Shown: in pieces, positions 21,301-30,000 of the stretch
Numbering within the stretch: position 1 is the first letter of the stretch
Layout: the number at the start of each line of letters is the position of its first letter
Assembly: GCF_015330165.1 (NCBI RefSeq)
Contig: NZ_JADDXT010000002.1
Span: 3,499,646-3,563,645 of the forward strand
Length of the DNA stretch: 64,000 nucleotides
Direction of reading: 5' to 3'
DNA from: Zobellia roscoffensis
GTDB taxonomy: Bacteria > Bacteroidota > Bacteroidia > Flavobacteriales > Flavobacteriaceae
Position numbers and translations under genes: made by a program
Notes under the pieces: generated by a model
What the model was told of the DNA's origin: nothing
Seen by the model: only the letters and a program-made list of their open reading frames with translations
The model's database searches: none

Positions 21301-21709
21301 CAGTAACAATAACTTCATCTAAAGCGGCTGCATCATCAGCCAATGTAATGTTGATAGTGTTTTGGCCATCAACAGGAACTTCTTTAGTAACAAAACCTAA
21401 ATAGCTTATCACTAAAATAGCATCATCTTCTACATCTAAAGAGAAGTTACCATCAAAATCAGTTTGAGTTCCATTTGTGGTTCCTTTAACCACAACATTT
21501 GCCCCAGGTAGCGGAATTCCACCGCTATCTAAAACTGTTCCTGTTACCGTGGTTTGAAAAACGTTCTTGACCTCAATTTTGAGATCTGAACTTGAGTTTG
21601 CAAATGAACTTTGTGGCCCAGCGCAAATCATCATTGAGAAAAGCCCAATTCCCAGTGAGGAGATTTTACTCTTGGACCTTAACGATTTGTAATCGCGTTT
21701 TTGATTCAT
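18371..21709 (-). CDS. SusC/RagA family TonB-linked outer membrane transporter
   Basis: A 1112-residue TonB-dependent receptor. The signal peptide (about 1-38) is followed by a carboxypeptidase-regulatory-like domain (about 52-128), a TonB-box-like DEVIVTGYQT (131-140), a plug domain (about 145-260, with LQGRVAGV, RIRGFGA and PLYVVDG), and a long beta-barrel. The sequence SIYGARAANGVV in the plug is the hallmark of the SusC/RagA branch. The barrel includes a Gly-rich loop GGFGGGGGIGG encoded by GCC/CCG-type repeats. It imports a ligand delivered by the SusD protein encoded next, energised by TonB-ExbBD. It heads the operon, with a 307-base upstream region holding a 40-base-spaced direct repeat. 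No sigma/anti-sigma pair or hybrid regulator lies beside it. Confidence 0.95.
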   Translation of the reverse strand: MNQKRDYKSLRSKSKISSLGIGLFSMMICAGPQSSFANSSSDLKIEVKNVFQTTVTGTVLDSGGIPLPGANVVVKGTTNGTQTDFDGNFSLDVEDDAILVISYLGFVTKEVPVDGQNTINITLADDAAALDEVIVTGYQTETKRETTAAVSIVKAEELAAIPSGNVEQQLQGRVAGVTVITNGQPGTTSQIRIRGFGAFGGNEPLYVVDGLPVSNTEFLNPDDIETTTVLKDAAAASIYGARAANGVVVYTTKQGKRGKRKTEMTVNISSGVTDPNVGGALEILSPQDQARYTHIAYENDASVSGDPVDYRHPQYGSNAIATLPDYLYADGVSGASASQVNLAQIQANYENDPDNTFLIKPNLAGTNWYKEITRIAPISRFSVGFDGGTDNGRFYSGISGQNQSGILLENEFVRYTARFNSEWDIAPWLSIGENFQATYRSVTGGFGGGGGIGGADDESVILSAIRMPSIIPVYDEFGSYASTKAAGFGNARNPVRVLKNDDGDDKAYAVGGTGNIYVLLKPIDGLTIRSSLGGTYSNSYYNSYSYKYLGDSEPQASNGYSEGSSYFFNWTFTNTASYDKLFGKHRVKALAGIEALNTGKGRNISGSGINPFSTDLDFQSLSVVQSPVVNSSQFKGVNFYSLFGKLDYNFDDKYYITGVLRRDGSSRFGENNRYGVFPAVSGAWRVIGEPFLQDQEVVSDLKIRAGWGQMGNSNNVDPNNQYSLYASDRSSTFYQTTGQASGTDEGFAASRIGNPDAKWETSTTLNIGFDASFFNNRLEFIFDWWQKDTEDLLYQLPLPGVTGNYAAAPSVNIATMSNKGIDFEIIGRGNFTEDFSFEARVTGAFLTNEIEELAPGVDFFDGPSVRDIVATRNAVGHSLSSFYGYNVTGYFNSQAELDASSYVNEEGETVDAQDGQGLGRFKYEDVNGDGRITTDDRKFLGSPVPDFTGGLTLNFKYKKLEFETYWYTSIGNEIWNQTKWYTDFYGVFEGSAKGPAAFNSWTPELGNNAQVPRWESASNFSTNTVGNSWYVEDGSYLRLQRLSFSYDFRGDLTDKLGLTKLKIGLSANNIWTYTNYSGIDPGVGGGADTNFGIDIGNYPVGPQYMINFEIGI

Positions 21710-22016
21710 AATGTGAGTGTTGTTTGTTAGTTTATTAAATTCTTATTTTTCCGACGTAATGTTAAGAAAAACAAAAAATAAATGTAACAATAATATGAGT
21801 ATGTTAAAAACCGGGTAAGGGTTATTTTTACTGGATTGTGACACTTTCAATAGTAAAAATGTTGCAAGAGTCAATATTTTACACTTTCGAAAATCTATAG
21901 ATGCATTGATATTGTGGCCATTAACCATTTTTAGTAAGATTTAGTCCATGCTTCATTTGTGTTAAATATTTCTAAAAAAATATTTAAAGATTAACATAAA
22001 AATTTAATGTCGAGTG
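21710..22016. other. 307-base intergenic region upstream of susC
   Basis: No convincing gene; one short minus-strand frame of 61 codons at 21743-21928 has no recognisable product. The region contains two copies of ACACTTTC exactly 40 bases apart (21841-21848 and 21881-21888). It also has an AT-only inverted repeat, TTAAATATTT (21962-21971) with AAATATTTAA (21978-21987), that could be a weak terminator for the upstream methyltransferase gene. A T-rich leader precedes the susC ATG. No exact TAnnTTTG box was found for susC. The regulatory role is inferred. Confidence 0.5.
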
Positions 22017-23201
22017 TTAAAATTTGACCTTTTTGCACTGTAGAACTATAACGTTTTCGAGAAAATCTTTGGTAAAAAACAGATAGATTTCTCCACCATC
22101 TTTAATTTTCATCTTCTTTCTAATGGTAGCTACGCTTTCAGGAAAGTTCCTTGTAGTTATGTTTGCATTCTTGATTCCTGCTTTTTTTAAAGCCGATTTA
22201 TTGTAAGGAAGGACGTCTTCTATTATAAACCTGCGACCAGGAAAATCAAGCAGCTTATCTGAAGTGTACAAATGGGTGTTGGTATGGAGTTTCTTTAATT
22301 GTGTTGCTTGGCCAATGATTTTGAATGCGCCTGATTTCAGGATGGCTGCATTGGGTTCGTAGAGGTAGGTTAATGGTTTCGAGAACTCAGAAACCACTTC
22401 TTTTTCGGAATTAAGGGGAAAATCAAAGGTTTGATTGTTTTGAGCGCTTTTATTTATAGTTTTTATAGAAATGCCTCCATGATACCCTTTTTGTAAAACC
22501 CATAGTAATTCTTTTACATCATTATTTATGGCAATTATATGTATTTCCTTAATGTGATTCAGTTCATTTATTCCTGCGGAAATATCTAATAAGGGAGCTG
22601 TTTTTATAAGAATATTATCGGATTTGGAGAATAATAAATCCAAATTTTCGACAACATTGGGTAGACAATCCGAGAGTAAAAAAACACGTTGCTTTAAATT
22701 ATCTCTTCTTGATGGGTCAATGTAAATCCAATCAAAATTGGTCTTAGAATTCTTTATAAGGTCCAAGCCATTTTGCGCATGCGTTTTTACGTTGATGGCT
22801 TCCAAAATTTTAAAATTATGAGCTGCAATTTCAGATAGATTTGGGTCTAGTTCACAGTGATGAACTTGATCTGTTTTCTTGCTGAAAAAATAGCTGTCAA
22901 TACCTAGTCCTCCAGTGACATCTACAAGAGATTTTCCACTGACTAAATCCGCTTTATATTTCGCTGTAATTTCGGAAGAAGTTTGCTCAATATTTAATTT
23001 GTTGGGGTAGTATATATTACTGGCAGAAAACCAAGTTGGTAGTTTTTTTTCTGATTTTTTACGTGCTTCGAGCTGTTCTGCCAGTTCACTATTGGAAACA
23101 TTGGTGAAAATAGGTTTTTTGAGTAAAACTGACATGATGTCAGCACTCTTATTTTTTATTATAAATTCCTGTACACCAGTATTTAATATATTTTTATTCA
23201 A
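22017..23201 (-). CDS. class I SAM-dependent methyltransferase with THUMP-like domain
   Basis: A 394-residue protein conserved in Bacteroidota. The SAM-binding motif is DVTGGLGID (94-102), an acidic motif follows at CELDP (116-120), and the catalytic-region motif DPSRR lies at 162-166. The C-terminal third matches the THUMP-like domain with RRFIIEDVLPYNKSALKK and a final methyltransferase-linked strand. An RNA nucleotide is the likely substrate from the THUMP-like domain, but the exact target is not known. The start is TTG; the sequence NKNILNTGVQEFI that follows is the normal N-terminus of the family, so the TTG is credible. It is seven bases after the AI-2E permease gene and so co-transcribed with it. 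Confidence 0.82.
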   Translation of the reverse strand: MNKNILNTGVQEFIIKNKSADIMSVLLKKPIFTNVSNSELAEQLEARKKSEKKLPTWFSASNIYYPNKLNIEQTSSEITAKYKADLVSGKSLVDVTGGLGIDSYFFSKKTDQVHHCELDPNLSEIAAHNFKILEAINVKTHAQNGLDLIKNSKTNFDWIYIDPSRRDNLKQRVFLLSDCLPNVVENLDLLFSKSDNILIKTAPLLDISAGINELNHIKEIHIIAINNDVKELLWVLQKGYHGGISIKTINKSAQNNQTFDFPLNSEKEVVSEFSKPLTYLYEPNAAILKSGAFKIIGQATQLKKLHTNTHLYTSDKLLDFPGRRFIIEDVLPYNKSALKKAGIKNANITTRNFPESVATIRKKMKIKDGGEIYLFFTKDFLENVIVLQCKKVKF

Positions 23202-23208
23202 ACTAAAA

Positions 23209-24309
23209 CTATAAACTTTTGGTAAGTGATTTAACCAGCCTATTTTCGGATAGAAACTCCTTCAAAATCACCTTAATTGCGGTGTATCCGGGTACGGCAA
23301 CTATCATTCCTACTACCCCAAAGAGTAGTCCTGCAATAATTATTATTAAGAAAATTTCAAGCGGATGAGACTTTACGCTATTTGAAAAAATCAAAGGTTG
23401 AGAAAAGAAATTATCCACTAACTGTCCTACTAATAATCCTATTAAAACATAGCCTGCTTTCGGCAAAATTATAGTGCTAAAATCCATGCCCAAATTACTT
23501 GTCATTGTAAGTACGATCATGATGACTCCACCAATGATCGGACCTACATAAGGAATGATGTTGAACAGGGCACATAGGAAGGCAATTACAATGGCATTTT
23601 CAATACCTACAATGAGCAATGTTATGGTGTAGATTATGAACAAAATAAAAATCTGAAGTAGTAAACCAACAAAATATCTGGAAAGAAGATTATTGATTTT
23701 ATTTATAGAATGAATGGTTCGTTTTTCGTTACTCTCGTTTACAAAAGCCAAGATTCCGCTTTGAAAAAGGTTGCTATCCTTTAAGAAAAAGAAAGAGATG
23801 AAAAGAACAGAAAACAGACCAATACTGGCTGTACTTAATACATTTAAAAATGAATTAAGAAAATTGGGGATAAAACCAATGTTTAAACTATCTACAATGG
23901 TCTTTTCAAAGTCCGTTTCTTCAATAATTTCATCAACCACGTTAGGTGCGGTTCCTATGAAATTCACAATTTGATCATGTAAGGAGTCTAGGTTTTGTTC
24001 CAGTTGATTTATGTCTAGTAAAGAAAGGTTTTTACCTTGTTCGGTAAGTAAGGGTACAAAAAGGGCTATAATCCCGGCTAAGATACCTACCATTAGGACC
24101 ATTGTAATTATAACCGCCAAGGTGTTGGGCACTTTTAATTTACGTCTAAGGAAAAATACAACGGGTCTCCCTATTAGGGCGATTACCGCTGCAATAGCTA
24201 AATATGCAATTACGGATTGTATCATCCATAAAAAGTAAAGTAATAGCGCTACACCAAGTATAATGCCTACTGAGCGTAGAATACCTTGGCTAATTGTTTT
24301 TGCGTCCAT
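23209..24309 (-). CDS. AI-2E family transporter (PerM-type membrane protein)
   Basis: A 366-residue integral membrane protein with about eight hydrophobic segments. An N-terminal hairpin (about 12-85) is followed by an extracytoplasmic region rich in Asn, Asp and Glu (about 90-160), and a C-terminal core with NIIPYVGPIIGG, GQLVDNFFSQPLIFSNSVKSHP and a final hydrophobic pair. These C-terminal motifs define the AI-2E/PerM family, whose members export small molecules or act as Na+/H+ antiporters; the substrate here is unknown. It lies in a minus-strand group between the DUF4159 gene (24 bases upstream) and the THUMP-like methyltransferase gene (7 bases downstream). Confidence 0.88.
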   Translation of the reverse strand: MDAKTISQGILRSVGIILGVALLLYFLWMIQSVIAYLAIAAVIALIGRPVVFFLRRKLKVPNTLAVIITMVLMVGILAGIIALFVPLLTEQGKNLSLLDINQLEQNLDSLHDQIVNFIGTAPNVVDEIIEETDFEKTIVDSLNIGFIPNFLNSFLNVLSTASIGLFSVLFISFFFLKDSNLFQSGILAFVNESNEKRTIHSINKINNLLSRYFVGLLLQIFILFIIYTITLLIVGIENAIVIAFLCALFNIIPYVGPIIGGVIMIVLTMTSNLGMDFSTIILPKAGYVLIGLLVGQLVDNFFSQPLIFSNSVKSHPLEIFLIIIIAGLLFGVVGMIVAVPGYTAIKVILKEFLSENRLVKSLTKSL

Positions 24310-24333
24310 TAGTAATTTGGTTTTTGTCTTTCA

Positions 24334-24981
24334 CTAATTTTTAAAGGCATAGTTCATTATATTGGCACCCATTTGTAGTGCTTTTGTTCTAATTTCTTCA
24401 GGGTCATTATGCACGGATGGGTCTTCCCAGCCATCACCCAAATCACTTTCTGTAGTGAATAACAGTACGAGTCGGTTTTCTTGAAAAACACCCAAAGCTT
24501 GAGGTCTTTTTCCGTCGTGCTCATGGATTTTAGGTAATCCATCGGGAAACTTGAAAATTTCTTTAAAAATAGGATGGTCACTACCTAGCTCTTCTAAAGT
24601 ACTGTTAGGGAAAACCTTTTCTAGTGCTTTTTTTAGGTAAGGGGCCATGCCGTAATTGTCGTCAATATGTAAAAATCCACCGGAAAAAAGATAGGTTCTT
24701 AAATTATCTGCCTCTTCGTCGGAAAAAACTACATTTCCATGTCCTGTCATGTGTAAAAACGGATATTGAAAAATAGTACTGCTACCCACTTCTACGGTTT
24801 GGGGTTTCTCATTTATTTCAGTACCGGCATTTTCATTACAAAACCTAATTAGATTGGGTAGGGCCGTGGGGTTCGCATACCAATCCCCGCCGCCATTATA
24901 TTTTAAAATAGCAACTTCTTGCGCTTGAACCTGTGCTAATGCTAGGGTGAAGATAATAACGAAATACGAAAGTTGTTTCAT
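24334..24981 (-). CDS. DUF4159 domain secreted protein
   Basis: A 215-residue protein with a signal peptide (1-20, ending QVQAQ). It belongs to the DUF4159 family, which has a Rossmann-like glutamine-amidotransferase-type fold and is often linked to gliding or oxidative-stress operons in Bacteroidota. Visible motifs are LKYNGGGDWYANP, HMTGHGNVVFSDEE, GGFLHIDDNYG and DGWEDPSVHNDPEE near the end. No catalytic triad can be assigned. It is probably the first gene of the unit with the AI-2E permease and THUMP-like methyltransferase, and a TACATTTG box lies upstream of its ATG. Confidence 0.85.
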   Translation of the reverse strand: MKQLSYFVIIFTLALAQVQAQEVAILKYNGGGDWYANPTALPNLIRFCNENAGTEINEKPQTVEVGSSTIFQYPFLHMTGHGNVVFSDEEADNLRTYLFSGGFLHIDDNYGMAPYLKKALEKVFPNSTLEELGSDHPIFKEIFKFPDGLPKIHEHDGKRPQALGVFQENRLVLLFTTESDLGDGWEDPSVHNDPEEIRTKALQMGANIMNYAFKN

Positions 24982-25008
24982 TTGTAATCAAGCTGAATAA
25001 CCATAAAT

Positions 25009-25016
25009 CAAATGTA
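25009..25016 (-). promoter_or_regulatory. candidate -7 box for the DUF4159 gene unit
   Basis: The minus strand reads TACATTTG, an exact match to TAnnTTTG, 27 bases before the ATG at 24981. No TTG is visible at the usual -33 distance, so support rests on the -7 box and its position. Confidence 0.4.
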
Positions 25017-25136
25017 TGAATTATGATGGTGATACGAATTGTTCTTATGTGTATTGTTTTACACGGCGATGTTACAATACGCTCTAAAATCAGGAAAAGC
25101 CTAAAGCAAGCAATGGTAAAATGAAATCGGAAATTA

Positions 25137-25844
25137 TTAACCGTTATTAATCATATTTACCGTAGTACAGGCTACAATTGCCGCAGTTTCAGTACGAAGA
25201 CGGTATTCGCCCAGAGAAACGGGTAGAAAACCTTTCTCATAAGCAGTTTTAATTTCATTTTGCGAAAAATCGCCTTCAGGGCCAATGAGTATGGTAATGT
25301 CTTTGTCTGGTGCAACTCTACGTTTTAAGTCTACTTTTTCTTCTTCTTCACAATGCGCAATGAATAGAAGTCCGCTTTGTTCTTTTTCTATAAAATTTTT
25401 AAAAGAAATGGCTTCGTTCAATTTTGGTAAATAGCTGCGTAAACTCTGTTTCATTGCAGATTGAATTACCTTTTCTAACCGTTCTTTTTTTATGATTTTT
25501 CGCTCTGATCTATCGCAAAATACGGGCGTGATTTCATCCACTCCTATTTCGGTAGCTTTTTCTAAGAACCACTCAAAGCGGTCATTATTTTTGGTAGGAG
25601 CAACCACAATATGAAGCCAATGTGCCTTGGCGTATGTTTTTTTAGTGGAAATAATTTGAGCTTTGCATCTTTTTTGGTCAGCAAATAAGATTTCAGATTC
25701 AAAAATATAGCCTTGCCCATTGGTGATATGTAGTATATCGCCTTCTTTTTTGCGAAGCACTTTTACAATGTGCCTACTTTCTTCTTGCGAGAAAGTGAAT
25801 TGGGAAATACTTTTGTCTAAATCAGGGTTATAAAATAGTTGCAT
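25137..25844 (-). CDS. rsmE: 16S rRNA (uracil-1498-N3)-methyltransferase RsmE
   Basis: A 235-residue SPOUT-class methyltransferase that methylates N3 of U1498 in 16S rRNA. An N-terminal PUA-like domain includes QEESRHIVKVLRKKEGD (20-36), followed by the trefoil-knot domain with KNNDRFEWFLEKATEIGVDEITP (about 95-115) and the SAM-binding loop LIGPEGDFSQNE plus SLGEYRLRTETA near the end. The length is normal. It lies between tsaD and the DUF4159 gene, separated from both. A perfect TACCTTTG box lies four bases before the ATG, which suggests a leaderless transcript. Confidence 0.95.
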   Translation of the reverse strand: MQLFYNPDLDKSISQFTFSQEESRHIVKVLRKKEGDILHITNGQGYIFESEILFADQKRCKAQIISTKKTYAKAHWLHIVVAPTKNNDRFEWFLEKATEIGVDEITPVFCDRSERKIIKKERLEKVIQSAMKQSLRSYLPKLNEAISFKNFIEKEQSGLLFIAHCEEEEKVDLKRRVAPDKDITILIGPEGDFSQNEIKTAYEKGFLPVSLGEYRLRTETAAIVACTTVNMINNG

Positions 25845-25848
25845 AGCA

Positions 25849-25856
25849 CAAAGGTA
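25849..25856 (-). promoter_or_regulatory. -7 box of rsmE, four bases from ATG
   Basis: The minus strand reads TACCTTTG, then TGCT, then ATG. The box is an exact TAnnTTTG. With transcription starting about four to five bases after the box, the mRNA would begin at or next to the start codon. No clear -33 TTG is present. Confidence 0.5.
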
Positions 25857-25914
25857 TAAACAATTTTGAACGGTTTGAGTTCATGATTCGACTAGATAAA
25901 TTTTGATGAGTTAC

Positions 25915-26946
25915 TTATTTTGAAGACAGAACATACCGTGCTTTTGCTGTAACATCCTGCTTAGAAAATTGGTTCTGTTGGTATTTTAAATGACCTACGA
26001 TGCCTATCATTCCTGCGTTGTCCGTGCAATATTCAAATTTGGGAATGAACGTTTGCCATCCTCTATTTTTCTCAGCCATTTTCAACGCGTTTCTAATACC
26101 TGAATTAGCACTAACACCACCTCCAATAGCTATTTGAGTAATTCCGGTCTGTTCTACCGCTTTTTTGAGCTTATCCATTAAAATATGAACAATCGTTTTT
26201 TGAATGGATGCACAGATGTCGTTCAAGTTTTCTTTAACAAAGTTTGGGTTCTTAGCGGTTTCTTTTTGAACAAAATATAAAATACTTGTTTTTAATCCGC
26301 TAAAACTAAAGTTTAACCCATTAACTTTTGGTTTAGGGAAAAGAAAAGCCTTGGGATTTCCTTCTTGTGCATATTTGTCTACCAACGGGCCTCCGGGATA
26401 GGGGAGTCCTAAAATTTTTGCACTTTTATCATAAGCTTCACCAACAGCATCATCAAGGGTTTCTCCTAGAATTTCCATGTCAAAATAGTCTCTAACTAGG
26501 ACAATTTGTGTGTGTCCGCCGCTAATCGTCATAGCTAAAAAAGGAAATTCTGGAGCGCCATCTGGTTGCCCTTCAATGAAATGCGCCAAGATGTGAGCTT
26601 GCATATGGTTTACCTCGATCAATGGGATGTTAAGACCTAATGAGAGAGACTTGGCGAAAGAGGTGCCAACAAGGAGTGACCCCATCAATCCGGGCCCACG
26701 TGTAAAAGCTATGGCAGATACTAGTTTTTTGTCGATATTTGCTTTATTCAAAGCTTGGTGTACTACCGGAACAATGTTTTGTTGGTGAGCCCGTGAGGCA
26801 AGTTCAGGTACGACACCCCCATATTCCTCGTGAATCTTTTGAGTGGCCGTAACATTACTGAGCACTTTTTTGTTGCTTAATATAGCGGCAGATGTGTCAT
26901 CGCAAGAAGATTCAATAGCAAGAATATAAATAGTTTCGTTTTTCAC
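25915..26946 (-). CDS. tsaD: tRNA N6-adenosine threonylcarbamoyltransferase TsaD
   Basis: The Kae1/TsaD protein transfers the threonylcarbamoyl group to A37 of ANN-decoding tRNAs, with TsaB and TsaE. Motifs: IESSCDDTSAA near the N-terminus, the metal-binding HMQAHILAH, GGHTQIVLV, AKILGLPYPGGP, NFSFSGLKT, GGVSANSGIR and CTDNAGMI. I place the start at GTG 26946, giving 343 residues beginning (M)KNETIYILAIESSCDD, the usual family length. An upstream in-frame ATG at 27090 would add 48 non-homologous residues, overlap the divergent tamB gene and lie upstream of the promoter found at 26973-26999. It is divergent from tamB. Confidence 0.93.
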   Translation of the reverse strand: MKNETIYILAIESSCDDTSAAILSNKKVLSNVTATQKIHEEYGGVVPELASRAHQQNIVPVVHQALNKANIDKKLVSAIAFTRGPGLMGSLLVGTSFAKSLSLGLNIPLIEVNHMQAHILAHFIEGQPDGAPEFPFLAMTISGGHTQIVLVRDYFDMEILGETLDDAVGEAYDKSAKILGLPYPGGPLVDKYAQEGNPKAFLFPKPKVNGLNFSFSGLKTSILYFVQKETAKNPNFVKENLNDICASIQKTIVHILMDKLKKAVEQTGITQIAIGGGVSANSGIRNALKMAEKNRGWQTFIPKFEYCTDNAGMIGIVGHLKYQQNQFSKQDVTAKARYVLSSK

Positions 26947-26972
26947 CGAGTTTGGAATAAAAGTTGACGTCG

Positions 26973-26999
26973 CAAAGGTAAAACATAAAGATCTATCAA
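26973..26999 (-). promoter_or_regulatory. promoter of tsaD
   Basis: On the minus strand TTG (26999-26997) is followed after 16 bases by TACCTTTG (26980-26973), an exact -7 box. The GTG start at 26946 is 26 bases downstream. Its position inside the longer open frame is independent support for the short form of TsaD. Confidence 0.55.
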
Positions 27000-27027
27000 A
27001 AAACTTAGAAAAATACTGATTAGAACC

Positions 27028-30000
27028 ATGATGGTGCTCGTGCTGATCTGTATTTTGGGCACAGTCATACTTTCTTTGCCGTTCGTTCAAACAAGTTTTG
27101 CCAAATATGCCACTGATACCCTAAACAAAGATTTTGGAACAAATATTAATATAGATAAACTACGTATATCCCTGATTACTTGGGATACGAACCTTGAGGG
27201 TGTTTATATTGAAGATTACCAAAAAGACACACTTTTTTACGTTAACAAACTTACTACTTCAATTCTGAGTGTTCGGAATCTGAGCAAGGGAAAACTGGAG
27301 TTTGGTGATATTAAAATTGACGAGCTCGATTTTAAATTGAAAACTTATTTAGATAATAGAAATACCAACTTAGAGGTGTTTATAGATAAGTTTAATGATG
27401 GAAAGCCTAGGAAACCGGGTACGGATCCTTTCTTTTTTTCGTCTTCAGATGTTGAGATTTCCAATAGTACTTTTCGTTTGATAGATGAAAATTTTGAAAA
27501 TGAACTTTTACTGGATTTTGAAGCGTTAAATATTGGGGCATCGGATTTTCAAATTTTAGGACCTCAAGTGTCTGCAGATATTAATAGTATGGCATTTAAC
27601 AGTCAGCGTGGTATTAATGTGAAGCAGATGTCAACCGATTTTAAGTATACTAAGCAACAGATGCGTTTTGACTCGTTGCGAATAGAGACCATTGGTTCTC
27701 ATTTAAAAGGAGATTTGGTTTTTGATTATGAACGAAAAGATTTTGCAGATTTCTTGAATAAAGTGAATCTAACGGCAGAGTTTGTTGATTCTGAGGTTGC
27801 TTTTGATGAGATAAACCTACTGTATAATCAATTTGGAAAGGGAAAGACGGTTAATTTTTCTTCTAAAGTGAGTGGTGTATTAAACGATTTAGATACAAAC
27901 GAACTTTTTTTACAGTCTGATAATACAGGAATACGAGGCGATTTTAACTTTAAAAACCTATTCGTTAGAAAGCAGCCCTTTATCATGCGGGCAGATATGA
28001 AAAATGTAACTTCTAGTTATTATGAGTTACGTTCATTAATGCCTAATATTTTGGGTAAATCGTTACCTTCTTCATTTCAAAAATTAGGGCAGTTTACTAT
28101 ACGGGGCAATACTGTAGTGACTGAAAACTCTATAGATGCCAAGGTGAATCTAAATACGGCAATAGGCAGTAGCTATGCGGATCTTGAGCTTTCTGACATC
28201 AATAATATAGATAATGCAACCTATAAAGGTTTCGTTTCTCTAATTGATTTTGACCTCGGCGATTTTACAGATAATAAACAGCTTGGGAAGACAACTTTGG
28301 ATTTTAATGTAGAAGGGCAAGGATTTGTGCAGGAAACCCTGAATACGGAAGTGATAGGGGAGGTGTACGCTATAGAATTCAATGATTACGAATACAATGA
28401 TTTAAAGGTTTCGGGAATTTTAAAGGAGCAATTGTTTGACGGTACGCTTTTAAGTAATGATGAAAACATACAGTTTAGTTTTAAAGGACTTGCTGATTTT
28501 GGGGAAGCCAGAAACAATTTTAACTTTATTGCTTCTGTTGATTATGCAGACCTGAATAAATTAAATTTCATAAACGATAGCATTTCTATATTTAAGGGGA
28601 ATGTAAATATGGATATTACGGGGAATACCCTAGATAATCTGGTTGGAGATGTAAAGTTTACCAAAACCATATTTCAAAATAAGAATGACATCTATTATTT
28701 TGAAGATTTTAAGGTGTCTTCCACTTTTGAGGATAATAATATGCGTGTAATAGATATCAACTCACCAGATATTATTACGGGCTATTTAAAAGGTAATTTT
28801 AAGGTAAAGGAATTAGGGCGTTTAGTTCAAAACTCTTTAGGTAGTATTTATACCAATTATAGACCTTTTCAAATTTCTGACGGACAGACCCTTGCGTTTA
28901 ATTTTAAAATCTATAATAAAATTGTAGATGTGTTTTTTCCAGAGGTTAAGTTTGATCCCAACACCTTCATAAAGGGGAAAATTGTGGCAGATGAAGGTGA
29001 TTTTAAACTTAACTTTAAATCGCCCAGTATAGTAGCATTTGGTAATGAGGCAGATAATATTGATGTTAAAATTGATAATAAAAACCCGCTGTTCAATACC
29101 TATATTTCGGTTAGCGACCTATCTACAAATTATTATGATGTAAAAGACTTCAACCTAATTAATACCACTTTAAAGGATACCTTGTTTTTTAGGACGGAAT
29201 TTAAAGGAGGTAGCGAGTTGAATGATAGCTATAACCTTAACTTTTATCACACATTTAACAAGGACAATAAGTCTGTAATTGGTTTAAAAACATCTGACGT
29301 AAACTTTAAAGGGAACAAATGGGTTCTTAATAAAGACGGAGACAATAAGAACAAAGTGGTTATTAACCGTACGTTAGATAGTATAGATATTCGCGAGATT
29401 GTTATGAACAATAGCGCGCAAGAGCAGATTAGGTTAAAAGGACAATTGGCAGATTCTACATATAAAGACTTGCAGCTGCAGTTTAAAATTGTTTCACTTA
29501 ACAAGATAACCCCTGCAATAGACAGTCTTAAGTTGCAAGGAGAGGTAAACGGTACCTTAAATATTTTGCAAAAGGATAACATTTATTTGCCGTCTTCTAA
29601 TTTGGCCGTAGAAGATTTTTCAATCAATGATATGCGTTTGGGGGACCTCACCGTAGGCATTGTTGGGAATAAAGATTTGACTGAATTTGCTGTAAATTCT
29701 CAAATTACGGACAAGGGCCTTGAGAAATTAAGTGTTGTGGGCAATGTTAGTAATAAGGGGGATATACCAACCAGTAACTTGCTAGTAAGTTTAGATAAAT
29801 TTGATTTAGAGCCATTTGCGCCCTTGGGTGAGGATGTTATAAATAATATTAGAGGTTTTGTTAGTGGTAATGCGCGCATTCAAGGACCGGTAGATAATCC
29901 TGATTTTAGTGGTGTTCTTACTTTGGATAAGGCTGGGTTGGGTATACCCTACCTGAATGTAGATTATAATTTTGCGGCTAATTCTAGGGTGAATCTAGAT

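Noticed and set aside
21743..21928. 61-codon minus-strand frame upstream of susC
   Set aside because: Low-complexity hydrophobic product in an AT-rich region, no family recognised and no -7 box before it.
26947..27090. N-terminal 48-residue extension of TsaD
   Set aside because: Not part of the family, overlaps tamB, and a promoter for the shorter form lies inside it.
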